Origin: Mesorhizobium sp. B2-1-8
GTDB lineage: Bacteria > Pseudomonadota > Alphaproteobacteria > Rhizobiales > Rhizobiaceae
Direction of reading: 5' to 3'
Assembly (NCBI RefSeq): GCF_006442545.2
Contig: NZ_CP083952.1
Coordinates: forward strand, 2,039,501-2,103,500
Length of the DNA stretch: 64,000 nt
Every line of letters begins with the position of its first letter. Position 1 is the first letter of the stretch. Positions 53,771 through 63,437 of the stretch are shown piece after piece. The notes under the pieces are model-generated. The model saw only the letters and a list, made by a program, of their open reading frames with translations. It was not told where the DNA came from and did not search any database. Both the position numbers and the translations under genes were made by a program.

Positions 53771-54487
53771 TCAACTGTCGATATAGCTGCATTCGAAACC
53801 CGCATATTCCGTCATGCCTCGTAGGTCGAGCACGCGAACACGGCCTTGCCGGAATTCGAGAAATTTACGCTCACGCAGTTCGCGCAGCATCCTGTTGACA
53901 TGAATCGGAGTGAGGCCAAGGGCGTCCGCGAGATCGTACTGGGTCAACGGGCATTCATAGCTATCGCGGGTAACGGAGCCTATGAGTTCCAGGCGCGTTC
54001 TCAATTCGAGGAACAGATGTGCGGTCCGCGCCAAGGCACTGCGTCGACCAACATTGGTGAGATGTTCAGCGATGACGGCACCGTTGTGCCCAAGAGCCTC
54101 GACGATCAGGGAGAAAAGATGGGGGGATTTCATGGCTGTGAGCGTAAATGTCTTGGTTGAGGCTACCAAGACGTTCAGGTCGGTTTGAGCAACAAACGTT
54201 TCAAGCGCGCCACCCCCGTTCGACCGGGACATGACGAGATCGCCTCTCAGGGCAAAATCCAGGATCTGTCGCTGCCCCCCTGCAAGTTCGTGCGACAGGC
54301 AACCCCACCCCGACTCGACGATGAATACGCGGTCATTGTCCTCACCCTGGCTGAAAATGACCGTCCCAGGTGGATAACGCTTCGGTGTGAACCCCAGCGT
54401 CTTCATGAGCGCCGAATCTTCGTCGGCAAGCCTGATATACGATGACCGCTTTTCGTTCCCGCCCAAAGACTGTGAAGCGTACAACAT
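53771..54487 (-). CDS. Crp/Fnr-family transcription regulator
   Basis: 238 residues. An N-terminal cyclic-nucleotide-binding-type barrel (about 25-140, with YPPGTVIFSQGEDNDRVFIVESGWG) and a dimer helix lead to a C-terminal Crp winged helix (LTQYDLADALGLTPIHVNRMLRELRERKFLEF). No cysteine cluster for iron-sulphur binding is visible at the N-terminus, so it is not an oxygen-sensing Fnr. This subgroup is common in rhizobia, often in many copies. Single gene; target unknown. Confidence 0.88.
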   Translation of the reverse strand: MLYASQSLGGNEKRSSYIRLADEDSALMKTLGFTPKRYPPGTVIFSQGEDNDRVFIVESGWGCLSHELAGGQRQILDFALRGDLVMSRSNGGGALETFVAQTDLNVLVASTKTFTLTAMKSPHLFSLIVEALGHNGAVIAEHLTNVGRRSALARTAHLFLELRTRLELIGSVTRDSYECPLTQYDLADALGLTPIHVNRMLRELRERKFLEFRQGRVRVLDLRGMTEYAGFECSYIDS

Positions 54488-54629
54488 TTATAACCCCGCC
54501 CGATGTCTTCACTTTCTATCCCCTCGGATCGAATGTACATCAAAATTTGGCGTGATGGGTACTTGTGCGACGTCGCCACAGCTACGCAGCATGGGAAAGC
54601 AAAGAGTCGTACGGTCGCAACCGCAGCAG

Positions 54630-54911
54630 CTAGCTTTTATTTCTTGTGAAATTTTCTTGCATGGACTCGACTATTTCCGCGGCGATGAAGCTGCTGCGAT
54701 TGTCCACTTGGCCGGCGGCATTTCGCAAGGTCCTTGATGCGTCCTTGAGCAACCCTCTTATCTGTCTTGCCGACAACAATTCCGATGCCTCAAGTTCAAG
54801 CAGCACCGATTCACTCACGTGCAACGCGGCAAGGGCAACAGCTCGAGGCCTGGTGGCAAGCAGTTTCAAGAGATCACTGGTGGGCCTAGTACGCGATTTC
54901 TTTTTTGCCAT
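54630..54911 (-). CDS. Small hypothetical helical protein
   Basis: About 93 residues from MAKKKSRTRP: a basic N-terminus, then helical segments (DLLKLLATRPRAVALAALHVS, SELLSARQIRGLLKDASRTLRNAAG, IAAEIVESMQENF). No signal or membrane segment. No family recognised. The frame continues 17 codons further upstream. It stands alone and codes with lower GC than the flanking genes. Confidence 0.5.
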   Translation of the reverse strand: MAKKKSRTRPTSDLLKLLATRPRAVALAALHVSESVLLELEASELLSARQIRGLLKDASRTLRNAAGQVDNRSSFIAAEIVESMQENFTRNKS

Positions 54912-55340
54912 AATATGCTTCTCAACTGTCCGGACAAGACGGGTGTTTAGACGCACAATCACCTTGCTTTCAGCGATTTAGTCGCTATCCGCAGCGGCAA
55001 CTAAATTGGAAAAGCTCAATCTCGGCGTCCCTTTAGACCTATTTTTAAGCATGCTATCCCGGTTCCGAGCGACGACACAGAGGCAAGCATACCGAATTAG
55101 CCGTAGCTTGCCCTTCCACCTTGGGACACCACGATGCCGCCATCACCGCAGACGTCGCATTGGAGAACGGTCGACAAGTCTTCTCTCGTAGAAACCCATG
55201 GTCACTTACCCAGCTGACGGGTCGCCGCTTGCCGACCGCGACGGATCTCGTCACCTTTGATCGGGCGGGCACGTCCATCGCTCGCCTGCCACGGTGTCGA
55301 ATGCTTCCGGACCCCAGCCGGATGAATAGTGTGGTGAAGT
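54912..55340. other. Intergenic region without recognised genes
   Basis: About 430 bases of lower-GC DNA between the small hypothetical gene and the end of the guanylyltransferase fusion gene. Nothing convincing seen. Confidence 0.35.
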
Positions 55341-57641
55341 TTAGCCTAAAGCCCGCGCGGGGACAGTCTTGCCCAGGTCCAAAGCTGGTATCGGGAAAGG
55401 TTCGACCTGACCTTCGGTCTTGTCCAAATACTGCATCAACGCGGTCACCAAGTGGTAGAAGATACTGGCGGGAACCTCCGTGGCCTGTGACCTTCCGCGC
55501 TCGTCAATCCTGTCGATCCACAAGCCAAGGGGAGCGGGATCGATATGCCATCGAAAGAGACGGGCGACACGGGCTTCTATCTCTGGTTTCAAATCAGGCC
55601 CGCCTATGCCGTCCAGGGCGATGGCTGCCTTGATGGCCTCGCATTGCGGCCAGCTGCGGGAGAGCCGGTCGATGGGCATTCCCTGCCGCGACACAGCCGC
55701 GTAAGCCAGACCCGTCGCCCGATTCAATCCGCTGGCGATCGCCGACGAATAGAGCTTCCGTGCATAACTGGCCAAGTCCTTTTGTCCGCTTTTTTTAGCG
55801 AAATCGATGAGGAGCGAGGCCCATTCGAAATGGTGGCCGGGTTCGGTCGACAGGCCTTTTTCGCCAGGCAGAGGTAGCCAGTCGACGTCGAAATTTTCTC
55901 CTACCGTCCAGCTTTCCTGATCGAAGAAATGGCATCTGAAGAGATCAACCACGCGAGCCGCCCGGCGCAGATAGGTGCGGTCGCCAGTGACGGCATGCCA
56001 TGCAAGGAAAGCCTCCAGCATGTGCATGTGCGGGTTCGAAAACCGCATCCCGTTGGAGCCGGAGGTTTCCAGAAAGCCGTTCAGACGGTCGTCTTCGAGA
56101 TGGGCGTCGAGGAAATGAAATGTCTCTTGTGCCAGTCGCAAGGCGTCCCGATGGCCGCATCGATGAGCATGGCAAAGTGCCAGGAGTACGCAGGAATGAT
56201 CGTACGCGTCCTCCGCAGGGTCAGCCACGCTGCCATTGACATTAAGGGTCCGCACCCAGCCGCCACGGGTTGTGCGGCCATGTTTGGCAATGAAGTCTAT
56301 GCCATGGGCGATCAGCTTGTCGGCCGGTCCGGCCCAGCCGCGTTCCTTGGCTACGGCGAAGGCGTAGATCTGGCGAGCCATGGTGCGCATGCGCTTGGAC
56401 TTGCCCAGCGGCCTTGTGTCGAAACCGAGAGCCTCGTGAAAGCCGCCGTATACATCATCGACCCCTGCGGTGGACCAAAGCGGCAGGGTTTCATTGAAGA
56501 GCCAATGTTCGACGCGCTTGCGCCACGAACCGCTGATGATGACTCGGTCTTCCGATGGCGTGTACTTCGTCTCAAGCCGCCCACTTTTTTCCAACTGCTC
56601 GACGACCTTCTTCACGTTCTGGCTGTGGCTGACAGGGGCGACGAACACCGCGTCCGGTGTCGCCACTACCGCCACCCCCTTCATTCCGATGACGGTCAGC
56701 AGCCTGCCTTGGCTTCTAAGGTAGGAGCTGTCGCAGTCCATGGCGACGATGTCGCCCATGACGACATTGCCGTTGCCGTCCGTCGGGCTGGCTTCGAGCA
56801 GCGATTGCCACGATCCAAGGTCGTCCCAGCGGAAGGAAGCCGTAACCATGGCAATATCGCGTGCATGCTCCATGACGGCATAGTCGATCGAGGTGGAGGG
56901 GACGGCCGAGTACAAGCCCTGGGGGAGACAGATACCTGAGAGGTCCGTGCGTGCAGTCTTGTGGGCCCGGTCTGCAGTTTCCCAGATGTCCGGTTGGAAA
57001 TCGAGAAATGCCCGCCGCATGGTGTCGGCACGAAACAGGAAAATGCCGGCGTTCCAGTAGAATCGTCCTGACGCCAGGTATTCGAGCGCTGTCTCGGCAT
57101 TCGGCTTTTCGACGAAGCACGAAACCGCAGCCACGCGATCGTCATTTGCGGCAACCTCGATGTAGCCGTATCCAGTTTCCGGATGCGTCGGCTTGATGCC
57201 GAAGACGACGATGCTCCCTGCAACGGCGGCAGGAACGCCCGACTCGACGGTCTCCCAGAATTGCGCGTCAGTCGAGATCTGATGGTCGGAGGGAACCACG
57301 AGCACAAGCGCATCGCTGCCATGTTCCGAGATCGTCTGCAGGGTGGCTATGGCGACGGCCGCAGCGGTATTGCGACCGACAGGCTCGAAGATCGGTTTAC
57401 CGCCGTTCAGGCCGAGCGAAGCAATGTCTGAGATAACGCGATCGGCATGTCGTTCGGAAGCGATCAGGTAGATCGGTGTCTGACTGTCGGGCCGCGCCTT
57501 GAGCCGTCGGACGGTCTTTGCGAGCATTGAGCCGTCGCCCGAAAGGTCGTGGAATTGCTTGGGATTGTCTTCGCGCGAAAGCGGCCACAGGCGCGAGCCC
57601 ACGCCCCCGCTCATGACAAAACAAACCAGCTGGGATGCCAT
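55341..57641 (-). CDS. Mannose-1-phosphate guanylyltransferase fused to an AGE-family isomerase/epimerase domain
   Basis: About 766 residues. The N-terminal half (1-350) is a GDP-mannose pyrophosphorylase: MSGGVGSRLWPLSRE with PKQF, EPVGRNTAAAVA, VPSDHQI, FVEKPN and FYWNAGIFLFRA. The C-terminal half (about 390-750) is an (alpha/alpha)6 barrel of the N-acylglucosamine 2-epimerase / mannose isomerase type (YGGFHEALGFD, KRMRTMARQIYAFA, DHSCVLLALCHAH, EPGHHFEWASLL). Usual bifunctional ManC/AlgA enzymes carry a cupin-type phosphomannose isomerase instead. The fusion could make both mannose-6-P or mannose and GDP-mannose for polysaccharide. AGAAGGGG precedes the chosen ATG; the frame extends 26 codons upstream. 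Confidence 0.88.
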   Translation of the reverse strand: MASQLVCFVMSGGVGSRLWPLSREDNPKQFHDLSGDGSMLAKTVRRLKARPDSQTPIYLIASERHADRVISDIASLGLNGGKPIFEPVGRNTAAAVAIATLQTISEHGSDALVLVVPSDHQISTDAQFWETVESGVPAAVAGSIVVFGIKPTHPETGYGYIEVAANDDRVAAVSCFVEKPNAETALEYLASGRFYWNAGIFLFRADTMRRAFLDFQPDIWETADRAHKTARTDLSGICLPQGLYSAVPSTSIDYAVMEHARDIAMVTASFRWDDLGSWQSLLEASPTDGNGNVVMGDIVAMDCDSSYLRSQGRLLTVIGMKGVAVVATPDAVFVAPVSHSQNVKKVVEQLEKSGRLETKYTPSEDRVIISGSWRKRVEHWLFNETLPLWSTAGVDDVYGGFHEALGFDTRPLGKSKRMRTMARQIYAFAVAKERGWAGPADKLIAHGIDFIAKHGRTTRGGWVRTLNVNGSVADPAEDAYDHSCVLLALCHAHRCGHRDALRLAQETFHFLDAHLEDDRLNGFLETSGSNGMRFSNPHMHMLEAFLAWHAVTGDRTYLRRAARVVDLFRCHFFDQESWTVGENFDVDWLPLPGEKGLSTEPGHHFEWASLLIDFAKKSGQKDLASYARKLYSSAIASGLNRATGLAYAAVSRQGMPIDRLSRSWPQCEAIKAAIALDGIGGPDLKPEIEARVARLFRWHIDPAPLGLWIDRIDERGRSQATEVPASIFYHLVTALMQYLDKTEGQVEPFPIPALDLGKTVPARALG

Positions 57642-58235
57642 ACTCGAGCCCCTTCTCAAGAAATCTCTGGCTGCAGGCTCCGACCTACGGATCTTGGCGC
57701 AGCGGCAGGTCGAGAGCACTGAACATCCGCCGGCGCCTTTTGGACGGAGCAGCGCACCAGAGCCGGACGTTCGGCTTGTCCGATGACGCCGTCACCGTGG
57801 CCACCGGCAAGGAGATGGCAGCGGCGGCGGGAAGCAGGCAGACAGCGAAGATGCCTTGCCGACGTCCTGGACGCAAGCCGCCCAGGATCAGCCCGGCGAT
57901 TGGGCGCCATCTTGGCGGCGATGAGATGGTTGCCGAAGTCGCGTCTACTGCCGTCCATCGCGGCGGCCAGCCCGACACCGCCGCGTGACGCAATTGACTT
58001 TGTTAAGGACACGTTCCGCTCCGAAATCGCACTCCGACATGAAGGAGGGTCTTAGCATGCCGTAGGGCGCCGGCCTCGTCAGGAATTCGGGCAGCCCTGA
58101 CGCCCAGACACGCACCCCTCATCCAATAGGAGATGCCAGTCGACCGCCGAAAGGATGCCTCGTCCAGGCGAGAGTGTTTTGTATTCTGGAACATGCGTTC
58201 CATTCGGGCGCTCACGTCAAGGATTGAGCCGCATA
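57642..58235. other. Intergenic region without recognised genes
   Basis: About 590 bases between divergent genes. A minus-strand frame at 57685-57993 contains a hydrophobic, signal-like segment (GIFAVCLLPAAAAISLPVATVT) but has no ribosome site and no recognisable continuation, so I do not call it. The region should hold promoters for both polysaccharide gene groups. Confidence 0.35.
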
Positions 58236-58559
58236 ATGCCGTTTCCCGCATTGAGGTCCCCACCGCGCGAAGATGTCGATGAAAGGCGCCTTGGCCGGCT
58301 GGTCCGCCTTCTTCAGGCCATGCAAGTCGAAATCGAGAGGGAAACGCAACTCCATCTATCAGAAGCGGACTGCGCCGCGTTTTCGGTGCAGGCGCTCGAC
58401 AACGGCGAAGACCTCGAAATCATTTCCGCGAGGATCGACACGCTCACAAATAAGGTGATGTTGAATCACACACGGCAGGCCTCGCTGCAGCGGCAGCTGT
58501 CATTTTTGCGCAGGACTCAAGCGGAATTGCAGCGCCTTCTTCCCTCCCATAGGACGTAG
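58236..58559 (+). CDS. Small hypothetical protein with helical coiled region
   Basis: About 107 residues from MPFPALRSPP. Mostly charged helices (RRLGRLVRLLQAMQVEIERET, NGEDLEIISARIDTLTNKVML, LQRQLSFLRRTQAELQRLL) suggest a coiled coil. No signal or membrane segment and no named family. It lies 174 bases upstream of the ExoP-like gene in the same direction; an AAGGA lies upstream of the start. A longer frame begins at 58155. Confidence 0.5.
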   Translation: MPFPALRSPPREDVDERRLGRLVRLLQAMQVEIERETQLHLSEADCAAFSVQALDNGEDLEIISARIDTLTNKVMLNHTRQASLQRQLSFLRRTQAELQRLLPSHRT

Positions 58560-58733
58560 TCGCATACGCCAATTGGCGGCGTTTACCTTCCGCACCGCCG
58601 GGTTAGTCTTTCGCGGCAACCTGGGATCGCGGGGCCGCAGCTTTCCATGCAGACATCGGCCGGACACCATGCTTCGCCTGCGTCAGGATGGCGCGTGTGC
58701 CGGAGTTTCCCGCACGCCTGCAGGAGAAGTTGA

Positions 58734-60590
58734 ATGGACCGCATGTTGCCTCATCAATGGCCTGCGACAACGAACAAGCAGGGTGGCATCAGCCAGGAGT
58801 TTATTGGCTTCGCTGATATAACCGGATTTTCTCGGCGTTACCTCGGAACGATCATTGCCTGCCTTGGAGCTGCGCTCTTGGTAGCGTGGTTCTACAACTC
58901 GACCACCGACCCGGTCTTTACCGCCAGTGCGCAGATCCTGATCGAGCCGAAAGTGCCCCAACATCTACAGGAGGGCGGAGAAGTAAACCTGTCATTGGAC
59001 ACTGCGCAGGTGGAGAGCCAGATCGCGGTGATGCAGTCGGAAAAGATCGCTGCGATGGTCATCGAGCAGCTGAAACTCGTCGAAGATCCTAAGTTCAATC
59101 GTCCACACGCGCCGATTTTGCCGGAGGCATTCAGAAAGATAAAAATGGTCCTGGCTGATGCTTTGGGCGCCCAGAAAAGCGCCAGGCTGACGTCGCTGTG
59201 GGAGTATTTCGGCTTGGGCATGCCAGAACCCCCCACATCACTGACCGACTATCAAAAATTCCGGCACACAATGTCGAGTTTCCGCGACGGCCTCGATATA
59301 CGCAGGGTCGGTGTTTCCTACGCGATTGACATTTCCTTCACGTCCGTCGATCCCGAGGGCGCATCCAATATTGCCAACGCCACGGCCGACGCCTTCGTGC
59401 ATGAACAGATCGAAACCAAAGCCGACGCGGCAAGGGAAGGCGGCGCGTGGCTCGAGAAGCGTCTTCAGCAGCTTCGCGCGCAAATGAACGCGGCCATGGC
59501 GAAGGCTCAGGAATTCCGTTCTCGGCACGACTACAGCGTCGGCAACGAGTCGCAAAATGAAGACGCCAATACCGCGGATGGCGTCAACGCCGTGCCGACG
59601 CTCGAAGAGCTCGAGGTGACTGCCGAAACCTATCAGAAGATGTACGAAAGCTTCCTCCAGGCCTACACCAACTCGGTGAGCCAGCAATCGTATCCGGTGG
59701 CCGACGCGAGAGTGATCACGGCCGCGACAGCGCCGCTTTATCCTAGCGCTCCAAGGCCGAAACTGATCCTTGCCTTCGCCGCGATTGCGGGGCTCATTGT
59801 CGGCATCGGGATTTCGTTTGTGAGGCACACGCTCGACTGGACTGTCAGGTCGCCGCGGCACATCAGGGAGAACCTGGGTATCGAGTGCGTCGGAGAGTTG
59901 CCTTTGACGAGCAAGCGAATGGAATCCGGCCACGTTGACGAGGTCAAGAGACATCCTTACTCGCGATACAGCCAGTGCCTCAGGAAGGCACGGGCCGAGA
60001 TCAGCCTTGCGGAAACCAACCATCAGGTCAAATTCCTCGGGTTGACCGCCGTGTCCAACGGCAGTCCCAAGAGTTCCGTGGCCAGCAATCTCGCCACGCT
60101 GTACTCGATGTCCGGTCTGAAGACGCTGGTGATCGACGCCGATGTCCGGCGATCGGTGACCACCATCCGGCTGCTCGGCCGTTCGGTTGCCTACGACAGA
60201 CTGTGCCAGGACCCGATCCGGCTCAGCATCGTGCGCGCACCAGGCCGGTCGTTCGACCTGCTTCGCAGTTCCGTGGTGGAGGGCACCGACCTGTTGATGC
60301 CCCGCAATATGGAGGCGTTCCTCTCGGAGGTTACCGCTTTTGCTCTCGCCGATCACGAACTTGGCGCCTACGACGTTGTCATCGTAGACCTGCCCACACT
60401 GGCCTCGGGAGCCGACGAACTGATTGTCGGGTCCGTTCTGGACGGTGTCGTCATCGTTGCAGAATGGGGCAAGACGCATTCCGAAACGCTGCGGGACCTT
60501 GTCCGAGCGTTGCAGGCCAGCAGGGCGCATGTGCTTGGAGTCCTTCTGGCGAACGCTCGGGCGATGACATCCAAACATCGCACGACATGA
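58734..60590 (+). CDS. Polysaccharide chain-length/biosynthesis protein, Wzz-ATPase type (ExoP-like)
   Basis: 618 residues. An N-terminal Wzz domain with membrane helices near 38-55 and 345-365 flanks a long periplasmic coiled-coil region (WLEKRLQQLRAQMNAAMAKAQ). A cytoplasmic ATPase-like domain follows (about 440-600). In bacterial tyrosine kinases Walker A reads GEGKST; here it is NGSPKSS, keeping Lys but losing the glycines. Walker A' is present as LVIDADVRRS. The protein ends ARAMTSKHRTT without a tyrosine cluster. It probably controls polymerisation/export of an exopolysaccharide, but kinase activity is doubtful. AGGAGAAG precedes the start. Confidence 0.87.
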   Translation: MDRMLPHQWPATTNKQGGISQEFIGFADITGFSRRYLGTIIACLGAALLVAWFYNSTTDPVFTASAQILIEPKVPQHLQEGGEVNLSLDTAQVESQIAVMQSEKIAAMVIEQLKLVEDPKFNRPHAPILPEAFRKIKMVLADALGAQKSARLTSLWEYFGLGMPEPPTSLTDYQKFRHTMSSFRDGLDIRRVGVSYAIDISFTSVDPEGASNIANATADAFVHEQIETKADAAREGGAWLEKRLQQLRAQMNAAMAKAQEFRSRHDYSVGNESQNEDANTADGVNAVPTLEELEVTAETYQKMYESFLQAYTNSVSQQSYPVADARVITAATAPLYPSAPRPKLILAFAAIAGLIVGIGISFVRHTLDWTVRSPRHIRENLGIECVGELPLTSKRMESGHVDEVKRHPYSRYSQCLRKARAEISLAETNHQVKFLGLTAVSNGSPKSSVASNLATLYSMSGLKTLVIDADVRRSVTTIRLLGRSVAYDRLCQDPIRLSIVRAPGRSFDLLRSSVVEGTDLLMPRNMEAFLSEVTAFALADHELGAYDVVIVDLPTLASGADELIVGSVLDGVVIVAEWGKTHSETLRDLVRALQASRAHVLGVLLANARAMTSKHRTT

Positions 60591-60746
60591 AAAGGGTAGA
60601 TGCGAAGTCGTCGAAAGCCTGGAAGACGTTCAGGATCATCCCTTGGCATTAGGGGTTGGTGTGGGGCGTGTACCGCTACCTCCTTTGCCTTTCTTGCCGA
60701 CCCTCCCCGAGATTGGGAAAGTGTCAAAGTCAAACAACTCGAAACA

Positions 60747-61550
60747 ATGATCGTCATGACAAACGCCTTCGAGAAGCAGTCACATCTCGCACCCCCGATT
60801 TGGGACCAGCCATCCGTTCCGGTGGCAGTCGACAACCGACCGGTCCTGCATGTTGTTTCCGCTCCCGACCACGACAGTGGCGGGGTGTTGTTGATCGACT
60901 CGTCGCCCACCATCAGGGCAGGTTCGATGAATCCTCCCGTGGGAGGTCTTCTGAAACGAATTCTGGATTTGATCATAGCAGTCACGGCGCTTGTCATGGC
61001 AGCGCCGGTAATGATTGCTGTTGCCCTGCTCATCAGGACCACGACAGGGGGCTCGGCGGTGTTCCCGCACAGCCGGATCGGCTTCGGCGGAAGACCGTTC
61101 AACTGCTATAAGTTCCGTTCGATGGTCGGCAATTCGGAAGCCGTTTTGAAAGCCTGCCTCGAATCCAATCCCGACATCAAAATGGAGTGGGAAAAGACCC
61201 ACAAGATCAGGAACGACCCGCGCGTGACGTTCCTCGGGCGAATGCTCCGAAGGTCAAGCCTCGATGAACTCCCCCAACTCTACAACATTATCCGCGGCGA
61301 CATGAGTTGCGTGGGGCCGAGGCCCGTCGTGAAGGAAGAACTCGAGCTTTACGGCGACCACGTGGCGGACTATCTCCGCGCCAGGCCGGGACTGACCGGT
61401 CTTTGGCAGGTGAGCGGAAGAAGCAGCGTGGACTATGCCACGCGCGTGGCGCTGGACAGCCAGTATGTTCGGAACTGGTCTGTCTGGTCCGACATCGTGA
61501 TCCTGTTCAGGACCGTCTTCGCGGTGATGCGCTTCGACAGGACCTCCTAA
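60747..61550 (+). CDS. Undecaprenyl-phosphate sugar phosphotransferase (ExoY-like)
   Basis: Starts exopolysaccharide repeat units by moving sugar-1-phosphate to the lipid carrier in the inner membrane. About 267 residues: one membrane hairpin/helix (about 72-95, LLKRILDLIIAVTALVMAAPVM), then the bacterial sugar transferase domain with RIGFGGRPFNCYKFRSM, LRRSSLDELPQLYNIIRGDMSCVGPRPV and RPGLTGLWQVSGRS. It is of the short ExoY type without the extra N-terminal helices of WbaP. The ATG at 60747 was chosen; the frame is open back to 60600. It follows the ExoP-like gene by about 155 bases. Confidence 0.92.
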   Translation: MIVMTNAFEKQSHLAPPIWDQPSVPVAVDNRPVLHVVSAPDHDSGGVLLIDSSPTIRAGSMNPPVGGLLKRILDLIIAVTALVMAAPVMIAVALLIRTTTGGSAVFPHSRIGFGGRPFNCYKFRSMVGNSEAVLKACLESNPDIKMEWEKTHKIRNDPRVTFLGRMLRRSSLDELPQLYNIIRGDMSCVGPRPVVKEELELYGDHVADYLRARPGLTGLWQVSGRSSVDYATRVALDSQYVRNWSVWSDIVILFRTVFAVMRFDRTS

Positions 61551-61562
61551 CGTCCTCACGCG

Positions 61563-61805
61563 TCACTCTGTGGTTCGCCTCCAGCGGACGGACAGAAACA
61601 CGCCGATGATGTACGCGCCTGCCAACACGAATGCCAGGATAAGGAATTTGAGGACGCTCACATGGCCGGGAAATCCAAAGCCGTTCCAGGCCAAGCTTCC
61701 AATGGCAAGCAGGGCGGTCGCCGCGAGCAGGGCGGGAACCTTGAACCGCAGGCCTATCAGAGCGCCCGCAGCCGCCAGGGCGATTAGTGTCATGAGCACC
61801 GACAT
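61563..61805 (-). CDS. Small membrane protein
   Basis: 80 residues with three hydrophobic stretches (MTLIALAAAGALIGLRF, ALLAATALLAIGSLAW, FLILAFVLAGAYIIGVFL) and a short basic C-terminus. No named family. Convergent with the priming transferase gene, 12 bases away, and 300 bases downstream of exoF on the same strand, so possibly part of that transcript. Confidence 0.6.
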   Translation of the reverse strand: MSVLMTLIALAAAGALIGLRFKVPALLAATALLAIGSLAWNGFGFPGHVSVLKFLILAFVLAGAYIIGVFLSVRWRRTTE

Positions 61806-62112
61806 CTCCAGTGGCAGGACGGATCAACTCACTGCGGCACAAGGTTCCGTCCGGGGCCTGAGGGCCCATGTTGCTCACTGATATGCGGCCTCAAAGAGCA
61901 AGGCAAGTGCTCCGAGCATTGCGTAGACGGTCGGGTTGAGCGTCGAACCCTGCTTCATCTTCCTGATCTTTCCTGAATGGTTCGGCTAGCCGCGGTTTTC
62001 CGCGCCCGAGCCAAGTCGATCATGCGTAGGCGATCGAGAGCGTCACAGGATCTGACGCGGTGGGGATCGATCAGCCAACTACCTCAGTTGCCCTGGCGGA
62101 TCGCGGGCTTGT
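61806..62112. other. Intergenic region without recognised genes
   Basis: About 307 bases between the exoF-like gene and the small membrane protein. No gene, strong hairpin or T tract was noticed. Confidence 0.35.
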
Positions 62113-63423
62113 TCAATTGATGCCCTGAACCGGGACCGTCTCGGCCTGAAGGCTCCCGCCTGCAGGTATGCTAGCCAAACCTGAGTCCGGCGCCGGGATC
62201 TCGACCTTCACTGTGTCGCCGGGGTTGACTGCTGTGGTTTCCTCGGCGGGAAGTTCGGCTGTGCTGCTATCCGTCGTCCTGACGATCTTGAAGATTGGCT
62301 TGGCACTTTCGGCGCGTTGCCTCAGAGCGAGCAGGGCAGGGACTGCAATCTCGGTTTCGTGCAGCAACTGCACCGCGGTATCGGCCTTGCTGGTGACTTC
62401 GTTAAGCTGCAGCTGGGTTTCGCGCAAGCTTTCAGCGACTTCGCTGGCGTGCCGGTTGCTGATGTCGAGAATCTCGATGTCCGTCTTGCTGATCTCCTGC
62501 CTCACGCGCAAGAGTGAGGTCTCGGCCGCGAGCCTGTCCCCTTGCATCTGCGCGACCGTCCCCTCAAGCGATAGCTCGCGTGGTGCAACGGCCAGTCCCT
62601 TCTCGACAAGCGTCGAAACACTCGCGAGTTCCTTCTGGACAAGCTCAATCTGTTTGTCGTGGAACGTCAGTTGCTGTCCCAGCGAGTCCAGTTCCTTTTC
62701 CAGGAATTCCCTGAGTTCATGGAGCGAACGCAGTTGTGTCGTCAGCGCGTCCTTGCGGATCGCAAAGATCTTGCGCTCCTGGTCCATTGTCGATGCAACG
62801 GTTTGGTTGGAGACCCTGTCGTTCAATTCGGCAGGAAAAGAGATCTCCTCGCTGCCGGCCAGTTCGGCTTCAAGGCGCGCCTTGCGGGCAAGAAGGCTGA
62901 CATTGTTCAGCGCTAGTAATCCCACGTCGCCCTGGCCTGAGATGACTTCCCGCCCGAGCCGCGATATGTCGTCCTGGCGTATCGGCAAGCCGCCCGCGAT
63001 CCCCACCGCCTGCAGCACGGTCAGTCCGGGCCGATAAGGAAACTCACCGGGCTGCTTGACGTTGCCGACGATGTAGAAAGGTCTGTACTGCACGATTTCT
63101 ACAGCGACATCGGGCTGGCGGCCGAGCCCCATGTTCCGCATCAAACGATCGCCGATGGCCCTGGCGAGGTCGCCGGGAGCGGTGCCCTGCGCGCGTATCT
63201 GGCCGACAAACGGAAGGAAGAGCGTGCCGTCGGCACCGACGACGAAAGCGTCGTTGAGAGCCGTCCATTCAAAAATCACATCACGTGACGCGCGCCATTC
63301 ATAAACCTTGAGCCTGACCTTATCTTGGGGCCCGAGGAGATACTCGGCAGCCACCGAGGGCAAGGCGCCGGCGACCACCGCGGCGAGTGAGGCAGACGCG
63401 ATCGTCAAGACCCATTTGCGCAT
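62113..63423 (-). CDS. Polysaccharide export protein, ExoF type
   Basis: Periplasmic/outer-membrane export component, 436 residues. Signal peptide MRKWVLTIASASLAAVVAGA to about 26. A Wza-like polysaccharide export domain follows (EYLLGPQDKVRLKVYEW to about 115) and an SLBB-type segment (FYIVGNVKQPGEFPYRPGLTVLQAVGIAGG). A long coiled-coil region (about 210-380, LREFLEKELDSLGQQLTFHDKQ) and a Pro/Glu-rich tail complete it. No lipobox cysteine is seen, and the coiled coil marks the ExoF rather than the Wza type. GGGAAG precedes the ATG. It lies 14 bases after the glycosyltransferase gene on the same strand. Confidence 0.88.
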   Translation of the reverse strand: MRKWVLTIASASLAAVVAGALPSVAAEYLLGPQDKVRLKVYEWRASRDVIFEWTALNDAFVVGADGTLFLPFVGQIRAQGTAPGDLARAIGDRLMRNMGLGRQPDVAVEIVQYRPFYIVGNVKQPGEFPYRPGLTVLQAVGIAGGLPIRQDDISRLGREVISGQGDVGLLALNNVSLLARKARLEAELAGSEEISFPAELNDRVSNQTVASTMDQERKIFAIRKDALTTQLRSLHELREFLEKELDSLGQQLTFHDKQIELVQKELASVSTLVEKGLAVAPRELSLEGTVAQMQGDRLAAETSLLRVRQEISKTDIEILDISNRHASEVAESLRETQLQLNEVTSKADTAVQLLHETEIAVPALLALRQRAESAKPIFKIVRTTDSSTAELPAEETTAVNPGDTVKVEIPAPDSGLASIPAGGSLQAETVPVQGIN

Positions 63424-63437
63424 TGTCTTCCCCTTCG

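Noticed and set aside
57685..57993. Minus-strand frame with a signal-like hydrophobic segment
   Set aside because: No ribosome site, another frame of similar length overlaps it, and nothing beyond the hydrophobic run looks like a protein family.
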